Shown: positions 1-7,070 of the stretch, piece after piece
How positions within the stretch are numbered: position 1 is the first letter of the stretch
Layout: each line of letters starts with the position of its first letter
From: Candidatus Peribacteraceae bacterium
GTDB taxonomy: Bacteria > Patescibacteriota > Gracilibacteria > Peribacterales > Peribacteraceae
NCBI GenBank assembly: GCA_028717505.1
Contig: JAQUNQ010000055.1
Location: 1 to 7,139 of the forward strand
Length of the DNA: 7,139 nt
Reading direction: 5' to 3'
Notes under the pieces: model-generated
Told to the model about the DNA's origin: nothing
What the model saw: only the letters and a program-made list of their open reading frames with translations
Databases searched by the model: none
Position numbers and translations under genes: made by a program

Positions 1-2
1 AT

Positions 3-2582
3 TCCCTCGGGCTTTCCGCGCAGACGGTGGAGGCGATCCGTGTGGCATGTTGCGGACATTGCGCAGAAGCACTCTGTCTCTCCGATGCAGATGCGCGGCA
101 CTTCGATCAGGAGCAGGGGAGACAAATACTTCATCGTCTCTATGAGGGGGATCCATGGGCCATGCAAGGGGCCGGATTTCTTCAGGTGATTTTTGACAGG
201 GAGGAGCGCCTCACGCGGCTGCAGAAGCCTGACCGCGCATTGGTTTCGAGACTGACGCGGCTCGTAGGAGGGACATTCGGCGAGGAGTACGCCCCTCTTG
301 TCTACGTGCTTTTCAACTTCATGGGACGCAACTTGGATCAATTGACTGCGTTCATTGAGACGCAGTGTAGGGCACACGCGTCCAAGGCTGATGTGGAGTC
401 GCAGCATGTTTTTGACCATCTCAGGCGCTTTCTCTGTGTTTACGGTGACGTGAGTGCATATGTCATTGAAAACAGCGGAGGCTATGGTGGCGGGTCCATG
501 AGCGCGCTTGGTTCCCGGGGGGAAACGACTACGCGAGAAGGAGCGCACAGCTTGGTATCACGGATGGATGAAGCAGCGCTCAGGGAATTCTATAGAAGGA
601 TTTCTTCAGCGATTCGGCGTGTTCCCCGGTCCAAGCAGGAGGCCGAGAGGAGAGCGGCTACAGCTCTCGAACGGGTTCTCTGCCATCCAACACTCCAGAC
701 GAGCATGGCAGCTTCAGTGGATTTCTTCGAGATACTCTCCCAGACGTTCCGCGAGGATCCGAATAGACATCCCTGGTTTTGGGGGGACATCCGGGATTCC
801 CCCTATGCCCCCGCGTTCGTGGATGACCTCCTCTCACCCGAGATGCCCCGTTCCGTCCTGGCAGAGACCTTTGTTGCGTTGAATGGGGGTGGAAGTGCTT
901 GTGAGCGCATTCCCGATGAGGTGGCCGTACGTATCATCGATCCCGGGAAACTCCTCGCCAACCCTCGCACGATGCATGTCGCCGATCAAATCTTTGCGCG
1001 CCTCCAGCATCCGGCACGTAAGGCGGAAGGGTGGCGGGATCCTGTCCTCCATCGCTCGCTCGAGATCGCACTCCATCGCGACGATCCCCGGCGGCTGCTG
1101 GACATTCCCCTGAGCGGCGGGAAGTACCAGGATTGGACGATGCGTGATCTGCTCATGCGCGCGTGTTTTGATCGCTTCGATGATGGAAGAATTTGTGAAG
1201 GCGAAGCACCTCTTTCGCGCGCACTTTTTCCCCTCGTTGAACGCGAGAGAATGCACGCCCCTCCACATGCACACCGGAATAACTTCAACTCAGCGGGAGT
1301 AGGGACGGTGCGCAGTCATTTTCTGGAAGCGGCCACTGCAGCGCTCTCTCTTCAGAGAGGTATTTATCGCTTTCCCTGGGCTATTGGGTTTGCTCAACGT
1401 GCACTCGACGGATACTACCGCACAGGAAGGAACTACGAGTTCTTTCCCTTTGGCTCGGCAACCACTGCTTTTGAGTGGTTTATCCTGCAGCAATTCCCTC
1501 GTCTTTGTGAGGGGGACAATATTGTGATGACTGATCAGGAGTATGACCTTCTCCCTCGGCATTTCCAGGAGCGATGCGGTGAGCGTGGGGTTCGGCCTGT
1601 CTCATTGCGTCATCCAACGGAAGAGCGCCAGCGTACCAACGAGGAGCTCCTTGCGGCATTCGAGGGGGAAATGGATGCGCGAACACTTATGATTCTCATC
1701 AGTTCCAAGACGCGATTTGGCGATGCTCCTTGTTCGCAACCGAGAGGGAATAGGCCGAATATTTTCTATCTCCAACGTCTCATTGCATCCCTCAAAGAAC
1801 GCCATCCGACAACAATCATCGCACTCGACGGAGCACAATCGATCGGGAGGGCGCTTCCGGAACGGCAACTGCTGGGAGCTGATGTCTTCCTCGGCAGTGG
1901 CGCAAAAGCGCTCGGCACCGGCGAGGCGGGGTTCATCGCATTGCGCAATGAACTTGCCGCAAGTGTGGGATATCAACCCTCCATGTTGCCTCTCGATCAC
2001 ATCGTCGCCATGGGCATGGCGCTCAATAACCATGACTGCCGTCAGTGTGATCTCCGGCGGATGGAGGGGGACTTTGGGGAGCAGGGGCAACACGAAGGTT
2101 GGTTCAATGTCGCGCGGCGCATGCGCCATCTTACGGCGAATGCTCTTCAAAAGGCGGGGGGGCATGGTGCGAATGTCCTTCGCTTGCTGCGTGCAAGCGG
2201 CGCTCAGGTTCTCGACGATCGGCTGCGGGAGGCGGGGAAGCGCCTCGGGGGAGAGAAGGGGCTGCTGCGTCTTTTTGGCTGCGATGTACTCTCCCCCTAT
2301 CACTGCAATGCGCTGGATCACGTTGGCATCCTCACGCTCCTCTTTCCCAACATGAAGGGCGAACAGATGGCGAGCGAACTTTCGAGACGGTTCCATGACA
2401 TGCAGGTTCTTCCCTGCCGTCACCAGAAACGCGCCTTGCGCATCTCCTTCGACTATTGCCACTTGGAGGATGACGTATCCAGACTCTTCGAAGCTATGGC
2501 CATCACGCAGAGTCATATCGCAGCGCAGGATGTTCAGGAGGGCAAACCCTGGCGGGAGGTGTATGATCTCTTTGACCCCTGA
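3..2582 (+). CDS. Large protein: unknown N-terminal region plus class V aminotransferase-like PLP domain (5' partial)
   Basis: Numbering is from the GTG at 27. The frame is open to the left edge and no ribosome binding site precedes that GTG, so the gene probably starts outside the window. Residues 1-415 are unrecognised, apparently mostly helical, with a Gly-rich linker at 151-156 and a CxxC at C9/C12. From N418 (NNFNSAGVG) the protein follows the class V (cysteine desulfurase/epimerase) PLP fold. GSATT (476-480) fits the PLP-phosphate loop. D601 and Q604 in DGAQSIG fit the pyridine-nitrogen and O3' contacts. K627 in GSGAKALG fits the Schiff-base lysine. The D-Q-K spacing (0, +3, +26) equals that of IscS (D180, Q183, K206). 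R805 in LRISF fits the substrate-carboxylate arginine. Oddities: the ring-stacking His appears to be Tyr (Y506 in QEYD), and the His before the lysine is Ala. C797 lies near the desulfurase cysteine loop, but that loop is short. Substrate and reaction cannot be assigned; desulfurase, lyase, epimerase or aminotransferase are all possible. The fold call is firm, the function is not. Confidence 0.85.
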   Translation, partial: SLGLSAQTVEAIRVACCGHCAEALCLSDADARHFDQEQGRQILHRLYEGDPWAMQGAGFLQVIFDREERLTRLQKPDRALVSRLTRLVGGTFGEEYAPLVYVLFNFMGRNLDQLTAFIETQCRAHASKADVESQHVFDHLRRFLCVYGDVSAYVIENSGGYGGGSMSALGSRGETTTREGAHSLVSRMDEAALREFYRRISSAIRRVPRSKQEAERRAATALERVLCHPTLQTSMAASVDFFEILSQTFREDPNRHPWFWGDIRDSPYAPAFVDDLLSPEMPRSVLAETFVALNGGGSACERIPDEVAVRIIDPGKLLANPRTMHVADQIFARLQHPARKAEGWRDPVLHRSLEIALHRDDPRRLLDIPLSGGKYQDWTMRDLLMRACFDRFDDGRICEGEAPLSRALFPLVERERMHAPPHAHRNNFNSAGVGTVRSHFLEAATAALSLQRGIYRFPWAIGFAQRALDGYYRTGRNYEFFPFGSATTAFEWFILQQFPRLCEGDNIVMTDQEYDLLPRHFQERCGERGVRPVSLRHPTEERQRTNEELLAAFEGEMDARTLMILISSKTRFGDAPCSQPRGNRPNIFYLQRLIASLKERHPTTIIALDGAQSIGRALPERQLLGADVFLGSGAKALGTGEAGFIALRNELAASVGYQPSMLPLDHIVAMGMALNNHDCRQCDLRRMEGDFGEQGQHEGWFNVARRMRHLTANALQKAGGHGANVLRLLRASGAQVLDDRLREAGKRLGGEKGLLRLFGCDVLSPYHCNALDHVGILTLLFPNMKGEQMASELSRRFHDMQVLPCRHQKRALRISFDYCHLEDDVSRLFEAMAITQSHIAAQDVQEGKPWREVYDLFDP

Positions 2583-2585
2583 GCC

Positions 2586-3362
2586 ATGAGCGCCCTCCCT
2601 CCGCAAAAGTTGCAGGTGATCCTCGAGAAAGTGGGACTCGACCCCTGCGAGGCGACGGTGTACTTGAGCTCCCTCAGGCTCGGAACCCAGGGAGTGGAAG
2701 CCATCGCGAAAGATGCCGGTCTCTCTGCGCGGGATACGCTCGTCATTCTCCAACGACTCCATGAGCGGGGCTTCGTCAGCCGGTTGACGACGGACCGCGA
2801 CTTCTTTACCGCGGAGCCTCCTGATGCAGTGGCGAGCGTCCTCGAGAACGAAGACTACGATCTTCGTCGGGGCATCGAACAGTTCCGGGAAGCGCTCCCG
2901 CTCTTCTCCTCACATGCGAATCCCTCCGTCACGAGGCCACAACTGGCCTTCTATGGCGGTGAGGACGGGATGATCGCTGCCTACGAGGACACTCTCACCT
3001 CGAAGACGGACATTCTTGCCATCACATCCATTGATGACACCGAGTCCATTCTCCCGGAGTACGTGCCGCGCTACTACCTCCGTCGCAAGGCGGCTGGCAT
3101 CCTCATTCGCGCGATCTTTCCGGATACTCCCATGTCGCGCGCGCGGCAGAAGAGGGATCGTGCGGAGCTGCGGGAGAGCCGCCTCGTTCCGAGAAAACTG
3201 CTCGAAAAATTTCACCTGGAGTATTACATCTACGATGACAAGGTCGCGTACTTCTCCATCATGGAGGGGATTGCTGTCATCATGAAGAGTGCCTTCATCG
3301 CGGAGGGGATGCGCACGGTCTTCTCCATGCTGTGGGAGATGGCGGGGAAGAAGAGAGGATGA
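2586..3362 (+). CDS. TrmB-family transcriptional regulator
   Basis: This 258-residue protein looks like a DNA-binding regulator of the TrmB (sugar-responsive regulator) family. Residues 8-80 form a winged helix: GLDPCEATVYLSSL (17-30) is the typical first helix pair, VEAIAKDAGLSARDTLVILQ (37-56) the helix-turn-helix, and the segment to FFTAEPP (73-79) the wing. A probable helical linker (about 85-108) leads to an effector domain from about residue 118. Its opening LAFYGGEDGMIAAYED matches the family's FYxGxxGI signature, where the phospholipase-D-like fold begins. No HKD catalytic motif is present, as expected for a sensor domain. The ATG lies 3 bases after the stop of the PLP-enzyme gene with no Shine-Dalgarno sequence, so translational coupling is likely. 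By inference it controls its own operon and may sense a metabolite of the upstream enzyme; the ligand cannot be read from the sequence. Family assignment is good, ligand unknown. Confidence 0.85.
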   Translation: MSALPPQKLQVILEKVGLDPCEATVYLSSLRLGTQGVEAIAKDAGLSARDTLVILQRLHERGFVSRLTTDRDFFTAEPPDAVASVLENEDYDLRRGIEQFREALPLFSSHANPSVTRPQLAFYGGEDGMIAAYEDTLTSKTDILAITSIDDTESILPEYVPRYYLRRKAAGILIRAIFPDTPMSRARQKRDRAELRESRLVPRKLLEKFHLEYYIYDDKVAYFSIMEGIAVIMKSAFIAEGMRTVFSMLWEMAGKKRG

Positions 3363-3366
3363 TTCC

Positions 3367-4200
3367 TTAGGGGGCATGTCGCAGCCGTGAGCGGCATTTG
3401 ACTTTATAGGCTCCGTGGCCGGCGGGACCGAATTTAGCAAAGTGATCCATCTCCCGGCTTCGGATCTGGAATTCCACGATGGTGTGTTCCAGGCAGAGGA
3501 CGGTTGTGTGGATGCTCCGGTACCCGTTCGGCTTGGGAGTGGCGATGTAATCCTTGAGGCGGTCCGGGAACGGGTGCCAGAGACGATGGAGCACGTCTCG
3601 TGCCCGATAGCATTCTTCCGTGGAATTCGTGATGATGCGGAAACCGAAGAAATCGGTGATGTGATTGATGTTCTCTCGCTTCAGCCGCATTTTCTGCGCG
3701 ATGCCATAGACATTCTTCTTCCGGTGTTCGATGTGCACATTTCGGAGCCTCCCTGCACGGAACGCATGCCGGAGGATGGTCTCGATATCCCGAAAGAGCT
3801 GAGCGTGCATGCGGCTCTGTTTCTCGAGGAGGGAGACGACGAGTGCATATTCCTGCGGCTCTGTTGCTGCGAAGAGGGCATCCTCCAGCTCGTAGCGCAG
3901 TTGCCAGAATCCGAAGTTATCAGCGATCTTCACCCAAAGCTGCTGCTCGTTTCGCTGTTGGGAGGAACATGTGTGACGGCGAAGTGACGCAAGAACATGG
4001 GTGAGCAATAAAGCTGCGAGTGCTCTCTGCGGGTCGTGGGGATCGGTGACCGTGCTCAATGCACGGAGTTTTTTTCTACTGCGTAGTACCTCCAATGCTT
4101 GCTTCTGCATTTCCTTGATCTTGGCATTTGCAGTCTTCCCCCTGCCCAGCGCAGCTCGTGTGCATCGCAGGATGGCGGAAGTGGAGGGAGCGCGAGCCAT
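3367..4200 (-). CDS. Short RelA/SpoT-type (p)ppGpp synthetase lacking HD, TGS and ACT domains
   Basis: Family members transfer pyrophosphate from ATP to GDP or GTP to make the alarmone (p)ppGpp. Residues 90-140 match the linker of long Rel proteins: KIADNFGFWQLRYELED (91-107) corresponds to the LAxRLGIWQxKWELED stretch. The synthetase domain spans about 150-266. R160 and K162 fit the GRPK nucleotide-binding motif. D183 and R188 lie in DFFGFRI. Y227 and H231 lie in PKPNGYRSIH. E243 in VEFQIRS is the conserved catalytic glutamate position. R214-L-K216-D217 is the RxKD form typical of bifunctional Rel rather than the ExDD of RelA. The N-terminal ~85 residues are basic and show no HD metal site, and the protein stops right after the synthetase, so there is no TGS or ACT domain. 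At 277 residues it is far below the ~700 of long Rel. The ATG at 4200 follows an in-frame stop and has no clear ribosome binding site. Synthetase-only activity is inferred. Confidence 0.85.
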   Translation of the reverse strand: MARAPSTSAILRCTRAALGRGKTANAKIKEMQKQALEVLRSRKKLRALSTVTDPHDPQRALAALLLTHVLASLRRHTCSSQQRNEQQLWVKIADNFGFWQLRYELEDALFAATEPQEYALVVSLLEKQSRMHAQLFRDIETILRHAFRAGRLRNVHIEHRKKNVYGIAQKMRLKRENINHITDFFGFRIITNSTEECYRARDVLHRLWHPFPDRLKDYIATPKPNGYRSIHTTVLCLEHTIVEFQIRSREMDHFAKFGPAGHGAYKVKCRSRLRHAP

Positions 4201-4251
4201 GATGCATGGAGAGTATGACGAAGTCTCCCGATCCCTGTCACCGCATTTTCC

Positions 4252-5436
4252 TCATTCCACCCACAGGAGCAGGCTCTTCAGGTAGTCCCCTTCGGGATGG
4301 AAGAGGTTCACGGGGTGATCGAGGGCCTGCCGGTGCTTCTGGAGGATGAAGGCCGAGCGCCGCGCCTGCCGCGCCGCGTGGAAGACGATGGTCTGGAAGA
4401 GGTCGGCATCCACCTGATAGGAGCAGGAGCAGGTGAGCAGGAGGCCTCCCGGCGGGAGGATCTGGAAGGCCATGCGGTTGAGGTCCGTGTAGGCTTTTTT
4501 AGCCGGTTCAAGATCGGAACTCCGCTTCGCGAACGCGGGCGGGTCGAGGATGATGAAGTCGTACGGATGGCGGAGCGGGCGGCGACGGAGGAAATCGAAG
4601 ACATCTTCGGAGGACGAGGTGAATTTCTCAGTGCTGATGCTGTTGATCTTCACGTGCTCGGCGGCGCGCGCGAGGGCGATGGCATCGTAGTCCACCGCAT
4701 CGGCATGGAGCGCGCCTCCCATGAGGGCGTTCACGGAGAAGCCGCCGACGTAGCTGCAGCAGTCGAGGACCGTCCGGCCGCCCGCGAACGATCGGACGAG
4801 CGAGCGCATCTCGCGCTGGTCGAGGAAGAGGCCGGTCTTCTGGCTTCCCTCCAGCGTGATCAGGTACCGGATGCCGCGCTCCTGCACTTCGACAGTCTCC
4901 CGCTCTTCCCCGCGCAGCCATCCTTCGCGCCCCTCCAACCCCTCCTTCTTGCGCGCGGGTCCGATGGATTTCTCGAAGATGCCGACGGGTTGCAGGAGAT
5001 CACTCAGCACATTTCCGATCCACGTGCGGAGCTTATCCATGCCGAGTGTCGTGAGCTGGAGGACGAGGATGTCTCCGTACCGGTCCACGATGAGTCCCGG
5101 GATGCCGTCTCCCTCGGCGTTCACGAGGCGGTAGGCAGTTGTTTCCTCGTTGGCGAAGAGCGTGCTCCGGAGCTTCACCGCGCGCTGGATGTTGCGACGC
5201 AGCGTCTCCAGCGGATCACCTTTCTCGAATGCGATGGCGCGGCCGCAGATGTAGGCTTGCGGATTGAAAGTTGCGTAGCAGAGGAACTCGCCCGAGGAGC
5301 TCTGCACTTCCACGATCGTCCCATCCTCCACTTTCGGCATCTCCCGGAAGGCCGTGCGGAAGATCGCATGGTGGCGGTTCTTCAGGTGGATCTCGTGGTC
5401 GGGGAGCAGCCGGAGAATCGGATAGCGCGCAGTCAT
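4252..5436 (-). CDS. rlmI: Class I SAM-dependent rRNA methyltransferase, RlmI family (23S rRNA m5C)
   Basis: RlmI uses S-adenosylmethionine to methylate C5 of a 23S rRNA cytosine (C1962 in E. coli). From the ATG at 5436 the protein has 394 residues, close to E. coli RlmI (396). Residues 1-70 resemble the N-terminal PUA RNA-binding domain. The middle carries GDGIPGLIVDRYGD (109-122) and QKTGLFLDQR (199-208), both typical of the family. The Rossmann methyltransferase domain follows, with SAM motif I LDCCSYVGGF (224-233), acidic loop VDYDA (248-252), motif IV ILDPPAFAKR (296-305), and LLTCSCS (333-339). C338 in that last motif sits where the nucleophilic cysteine lies in RlmI enzymes. The frame stays open upstream to a TTG at 5487, giving 411 residues. 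I prefer the ATG because the length fits and a weak AAGG precedes it, whereas the TTG has nothing. The exact target base is inferred from family. The short Rel gene follows 51 bases downstream on the same strand. Confidence 0.9.
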   Translation of the reverse strand: MTARYPILRLLPDHEIHLKNRHHAIFRTAFREMPKVEDGTIVEVQSSSGEFLCYATFNPQAYICGRAIAFEKGDPLETLRRNIQRAVKLRSTLFANEETTAYRLVNAEGDGIPGLIVDRYGDILVLQLTTLGMDKLRTWIGNVLSDLLQPVGIFEKSIGPARKKEGLEGREGWLRGEERETVEVQERGIRYLITLEGSQKTGLFLDQREMRSLVRSFAGGRTVLDCCSYVGGFSVNALMGGALHADAVDYDAIALARAAEHVKINSISTEKFTSSSEDVFDFLRRRPLRHPYDFIILDPPAFAKRSSDLEPAKKAYTDLNRMAFQILPPGGLLLTCSCSYQVDADLFQTIVFHAARQARRSAFILQKHRQALDHPVNLFHPEGDYLKSLLLWVE

Positions 5437-5559
5437 GATCTGCACGACCTTACCAGCCGTCACGCGCCTGCGCAGCAGAATGGTCAATGAGTTGGGGGCT
5501 TCGGGGAAGCTTGCTCCTGATTGAACTGTTGGTTACATTGCATCAAATACTTCCTGTCT
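5437..5559. other. Divergent intergenic region between the methyltransferase and small transporter genes
   Basis: These 123 bases separate the preferred starts of two divergently oriented genes and must hold the promoters of both, unless the TTG starts at 5487 (minus) or 5521 (plus) are used, which would leave only 33 bases. I see no convincing -35/-10 pair in either direction. TTGAAC at 5521-5526 is a fair -35 for the plus strand, but no good -10 lies 16-18 bases downstream. No riboswitch-like or long hairpin structure stands out. It is the longest non-coding stretch in the window. Confidence 0.5.
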
Positions 5560-5895
5560 ATGGGTTACCTCCTTGCCATTCCTGCGATCGTGTGGCTGCT
5601 GCTCTCCGCCCTCTTCTTTGCGTGCGGCGAATATCTCTCCAAGCAGTGGGGGATGGACCCGCGGTTCTCGGTCGCCTTCGCGGTTGTGGCGGTGGATGCC
5701 ATCGGGACGTTCCTGTGGCTGCCGGCCATCCTGCACAAGAATCAGCTTGCCATCATGGGCACGGCGTGGCTGCTCATCGGGACGCTCGCGACGGTGAGCG
5801 TGGGGATTTTCTTTTTTGGAGAGACGCTCACCACCGGTCAGTGGACGGGCATTGTCCTCGCAGTGGCAGCCTTGTGGCTCCTCGGGGTCGCCTAG
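5560..5895 (+). CDS. Small four-helix membrane protein of the drug/metabolite transporter fold (SMR/EamA-like)
   Basis: The 111-residue product is almost entirely hydrophobic, with four predicted membrane helices at about 4-22, 36-57, 63-85 and 93-111. Size and layout match small multidrug resistance and ArnE-type four-helix members of the drug/metabolite transporter superfamily, which act as dimers in the inner membrane. Helix 1 ends in G23-EYLS-K28, a GxxxxK pattern seen at this place in ArnE-like members. E24 is a membrane-border acid, but its spacing to the lysine (4) differs from EmrE Glu14-Lys22 (8), so it should not be equated with the EmrE proton site. TAWLLIG (68-74) and FFFGETLTTGQWTGI (84-98) resemble the helix 3-helix 4 region of EmrE. 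The ATG at 5560 is preferred; a TTG at 5521 would add 13 residues (MNCWLHCIKYFLS) not typical of the family. Neither start has a Shine-Dalgarno sequence. Substrate unknown; the stop overlaps that of the facing MFS gene. Confidence 0.75.
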   Translation: MGYLLAIPAIVWLLLSALFFACGEYLSKQWGMDPRFSVAFAVVAVDAIGTFLWLPAILHKNQLAIMGTAWLLIGTLATVSVGIFFFGETLTTGQWTGIVLAVAALWLLGVA

Positions 5896-7070
5896 GCGAT
5901 GTGGTCTGTTTTGCTCTCGCGCACGAAGAACAGGAGGAAGGCGGCGATGCTCGTGAGGATTGCGGAGAGCGTGAAGGGCGCTGTGATGCCGAAGACGTCC
6001 CAGAGCCGTCCGGCAATGAGTGAGGCAGGGAGACTGCAGAGGCCGATCACCATCTGGTAACCGCCCATGGTGCTTGCCACGAAGTTCTTCGGGGCGAGCT
6101 CCGCCACGAAGCTCTTCTGCACCGGGTCGAGTGCGGCGGTGTGGATGCCGTAGAGTACGAAGGCAATGATGATGCCTGCCTTGCTCTGCATGTGGATGAA
6201 TATCGCAGCCACGAGGACCCAGCAGAGAAAGGAGAAGAGGAGAACGGGTTTCCTGCCGACACGGTCGGAGATGCGGCCGAAGGGGAATGATCCGAGGGCG
6301 GCAACGACGGAGAAAATGAGGTAGAGGAGGGGGATAGAGCCCGTCGCGAAGCCGAAGTGCTTGGCAGCGAGCAGGAGGAAGGAGTAGCTGAAAGTGGCGA
6401 GGGAGAAGAGAGCGCTCAGGAGGAAGTAGAGGCGCAGATTTCCGTTGAGATCACTGAGGCGGATGCCGCGGAAGAGGTTCACCTTCGCGCCGCGACGTTC
6501 CCGGATGAAGAAGAGCACGAGGAGAACGGAGAGCATCGAAGGGATGGCGGCGAGGAGGAACATCGCCCGGTAGTTCAGGAGCGGGAGCAGCACGAGTGCG
6601 AGGAGGATGCCGATTACCGCGCCTCCATTGTCCATCATGCGGAGCATGCCGAAGTGCCTGCCGCGGTTCGCGTGCGTGGATACTTCCGCGATGATCGCGT
6701 CGCGCGGAGCGCCGCGCATCTTCCCGGAGCGGTCGAGCACTCGGAAAGGGATAATGAAATGCCAGGTGGGGGAGAGGGCATAGCCGATCTTCGCGATGCC
6801 GCCGAAGAAATAGCCCATCCACACGAATACCTTGCGCCTGCGGATGCGGTCGGCGATGTAGCCGGAGATCGCCTGTGAGATCGAGACAATGGCGTCTCCG
6901 AGGCCATCAATGAGTCCGACCACCGCCATGTTTGCCCCGAGGACCTGCGTGAGGAAGAGCGGCCAGACGGAGAACACCATATCCGCTCCCATATCGTGGA
7001 GGAAGGAGGCGAGAGCGAAGATACCGACGGTCTTCCGTGGATTGTTCTGAATTATGGGAGGATCTTCCAT
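5892..7070 (-). CDS. MFS transporter, MJ1317-like
   Basis: This 392-residue protein is a complete major facilitator superfamily carrier with about 12 hydrophobic segments in two six-helix halves, split by a polar loop near 190-212. Motif A appears twice: G70-YIAD-RIRRRK between helices 2 and 3, and G265-RISD-RVGRK between helices 8 and 9. The first helix carries FLHDMGADMVFSVWPLF (23-39), and helix 4 is followed by R110-VLDRSGK and RGAPRDAI (119-126). The latter resembles the DRxGKGxRxxPRDA signature of a subgroup of prokaryotic MFS proteins that includes Methanocaldococcus MJ1317, whose substrates are mostly uncharacterised. Proton-driven export is likely from the superfamily but the substrate cannot be inferred. 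The ATG at 7070 is the natural start, giving a short polar N-terminus before helix 1; no Shine-Dalgarno sequence precedes it. The gene converges on the small four-helix transporter gene and shares stop-codon bases with it. Confidence 0.88.
   Translation of the reverse strand: MEDPPIIQNNPRKTVGIFALASFLHDMGADMVFSVWPLFLTQVLGANMAVVGLIDGLGDAIVSISQAISGYIADRIRRRKVFVWMGYFFGGIAKIGYALSPTWHFIIPFRVLDRSGKMRGAPRDAIIAEVSTHANRGRHFGMLRMMDNGGAVIGILLALVLLPLLNYRAMFLLAAIPSMLSVLLVLFFIRERRGAKVNLFRGIRLSDLNGNLRLYFLLSALFSLATFSYSFLLLAAKHFGFATGSIPLLYLIFSVVAALGSFPFGRISDRVGRKPVLLFSFLCWVLVAAIFIHMQSKAGIIIAFVLYGIHTAALDPVQKSFVAELAPKNFVASTMGGYQMVIGLCSLPASLIAGRLWDVFGITAPFTLSAILTSIAAFLLFFVRESKTDHIA

Noticed and set aside
477..500. 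The Gly-rich stretch in the PLP protein as a frameshift or a gene junction
   Set aside because: The frame continues without interruption on both sides and the segment reads as an ordinary interdomain linker.
1602..2762. A 386-codon open frame on the minus strand opposite the PLP domain and the start of the TrmB gene
   Set aside because: It has no recognisable motif and lies antisense to two well-supported protein domains.
5437..5487. A 17-residue N-terminal extension of the methyltransferase from a TTG at 5487
   Set aside because: The extension is basic with no family match, has no ribosome binding site, and the ATG at 5436 gives the usual family length.
4297..5490. A 397-codon open frame on the plus strand covering almost the whole methyltransferase gene in antisense
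   Set aside because: Its translation is a low-complexity mix of Glu, Asp, Arg, Ala and Val with no fold signature, while the minus strand encodes a clear RlmI protein. It is a shadow of GC-rich codon use.
5506..5518. A short imperfect inverted repeat around the AAGCTT in the divergent intergenic region as an operator
   Set aside because: The stem is only a few base pairs with a mismatch, which is expected by chance.
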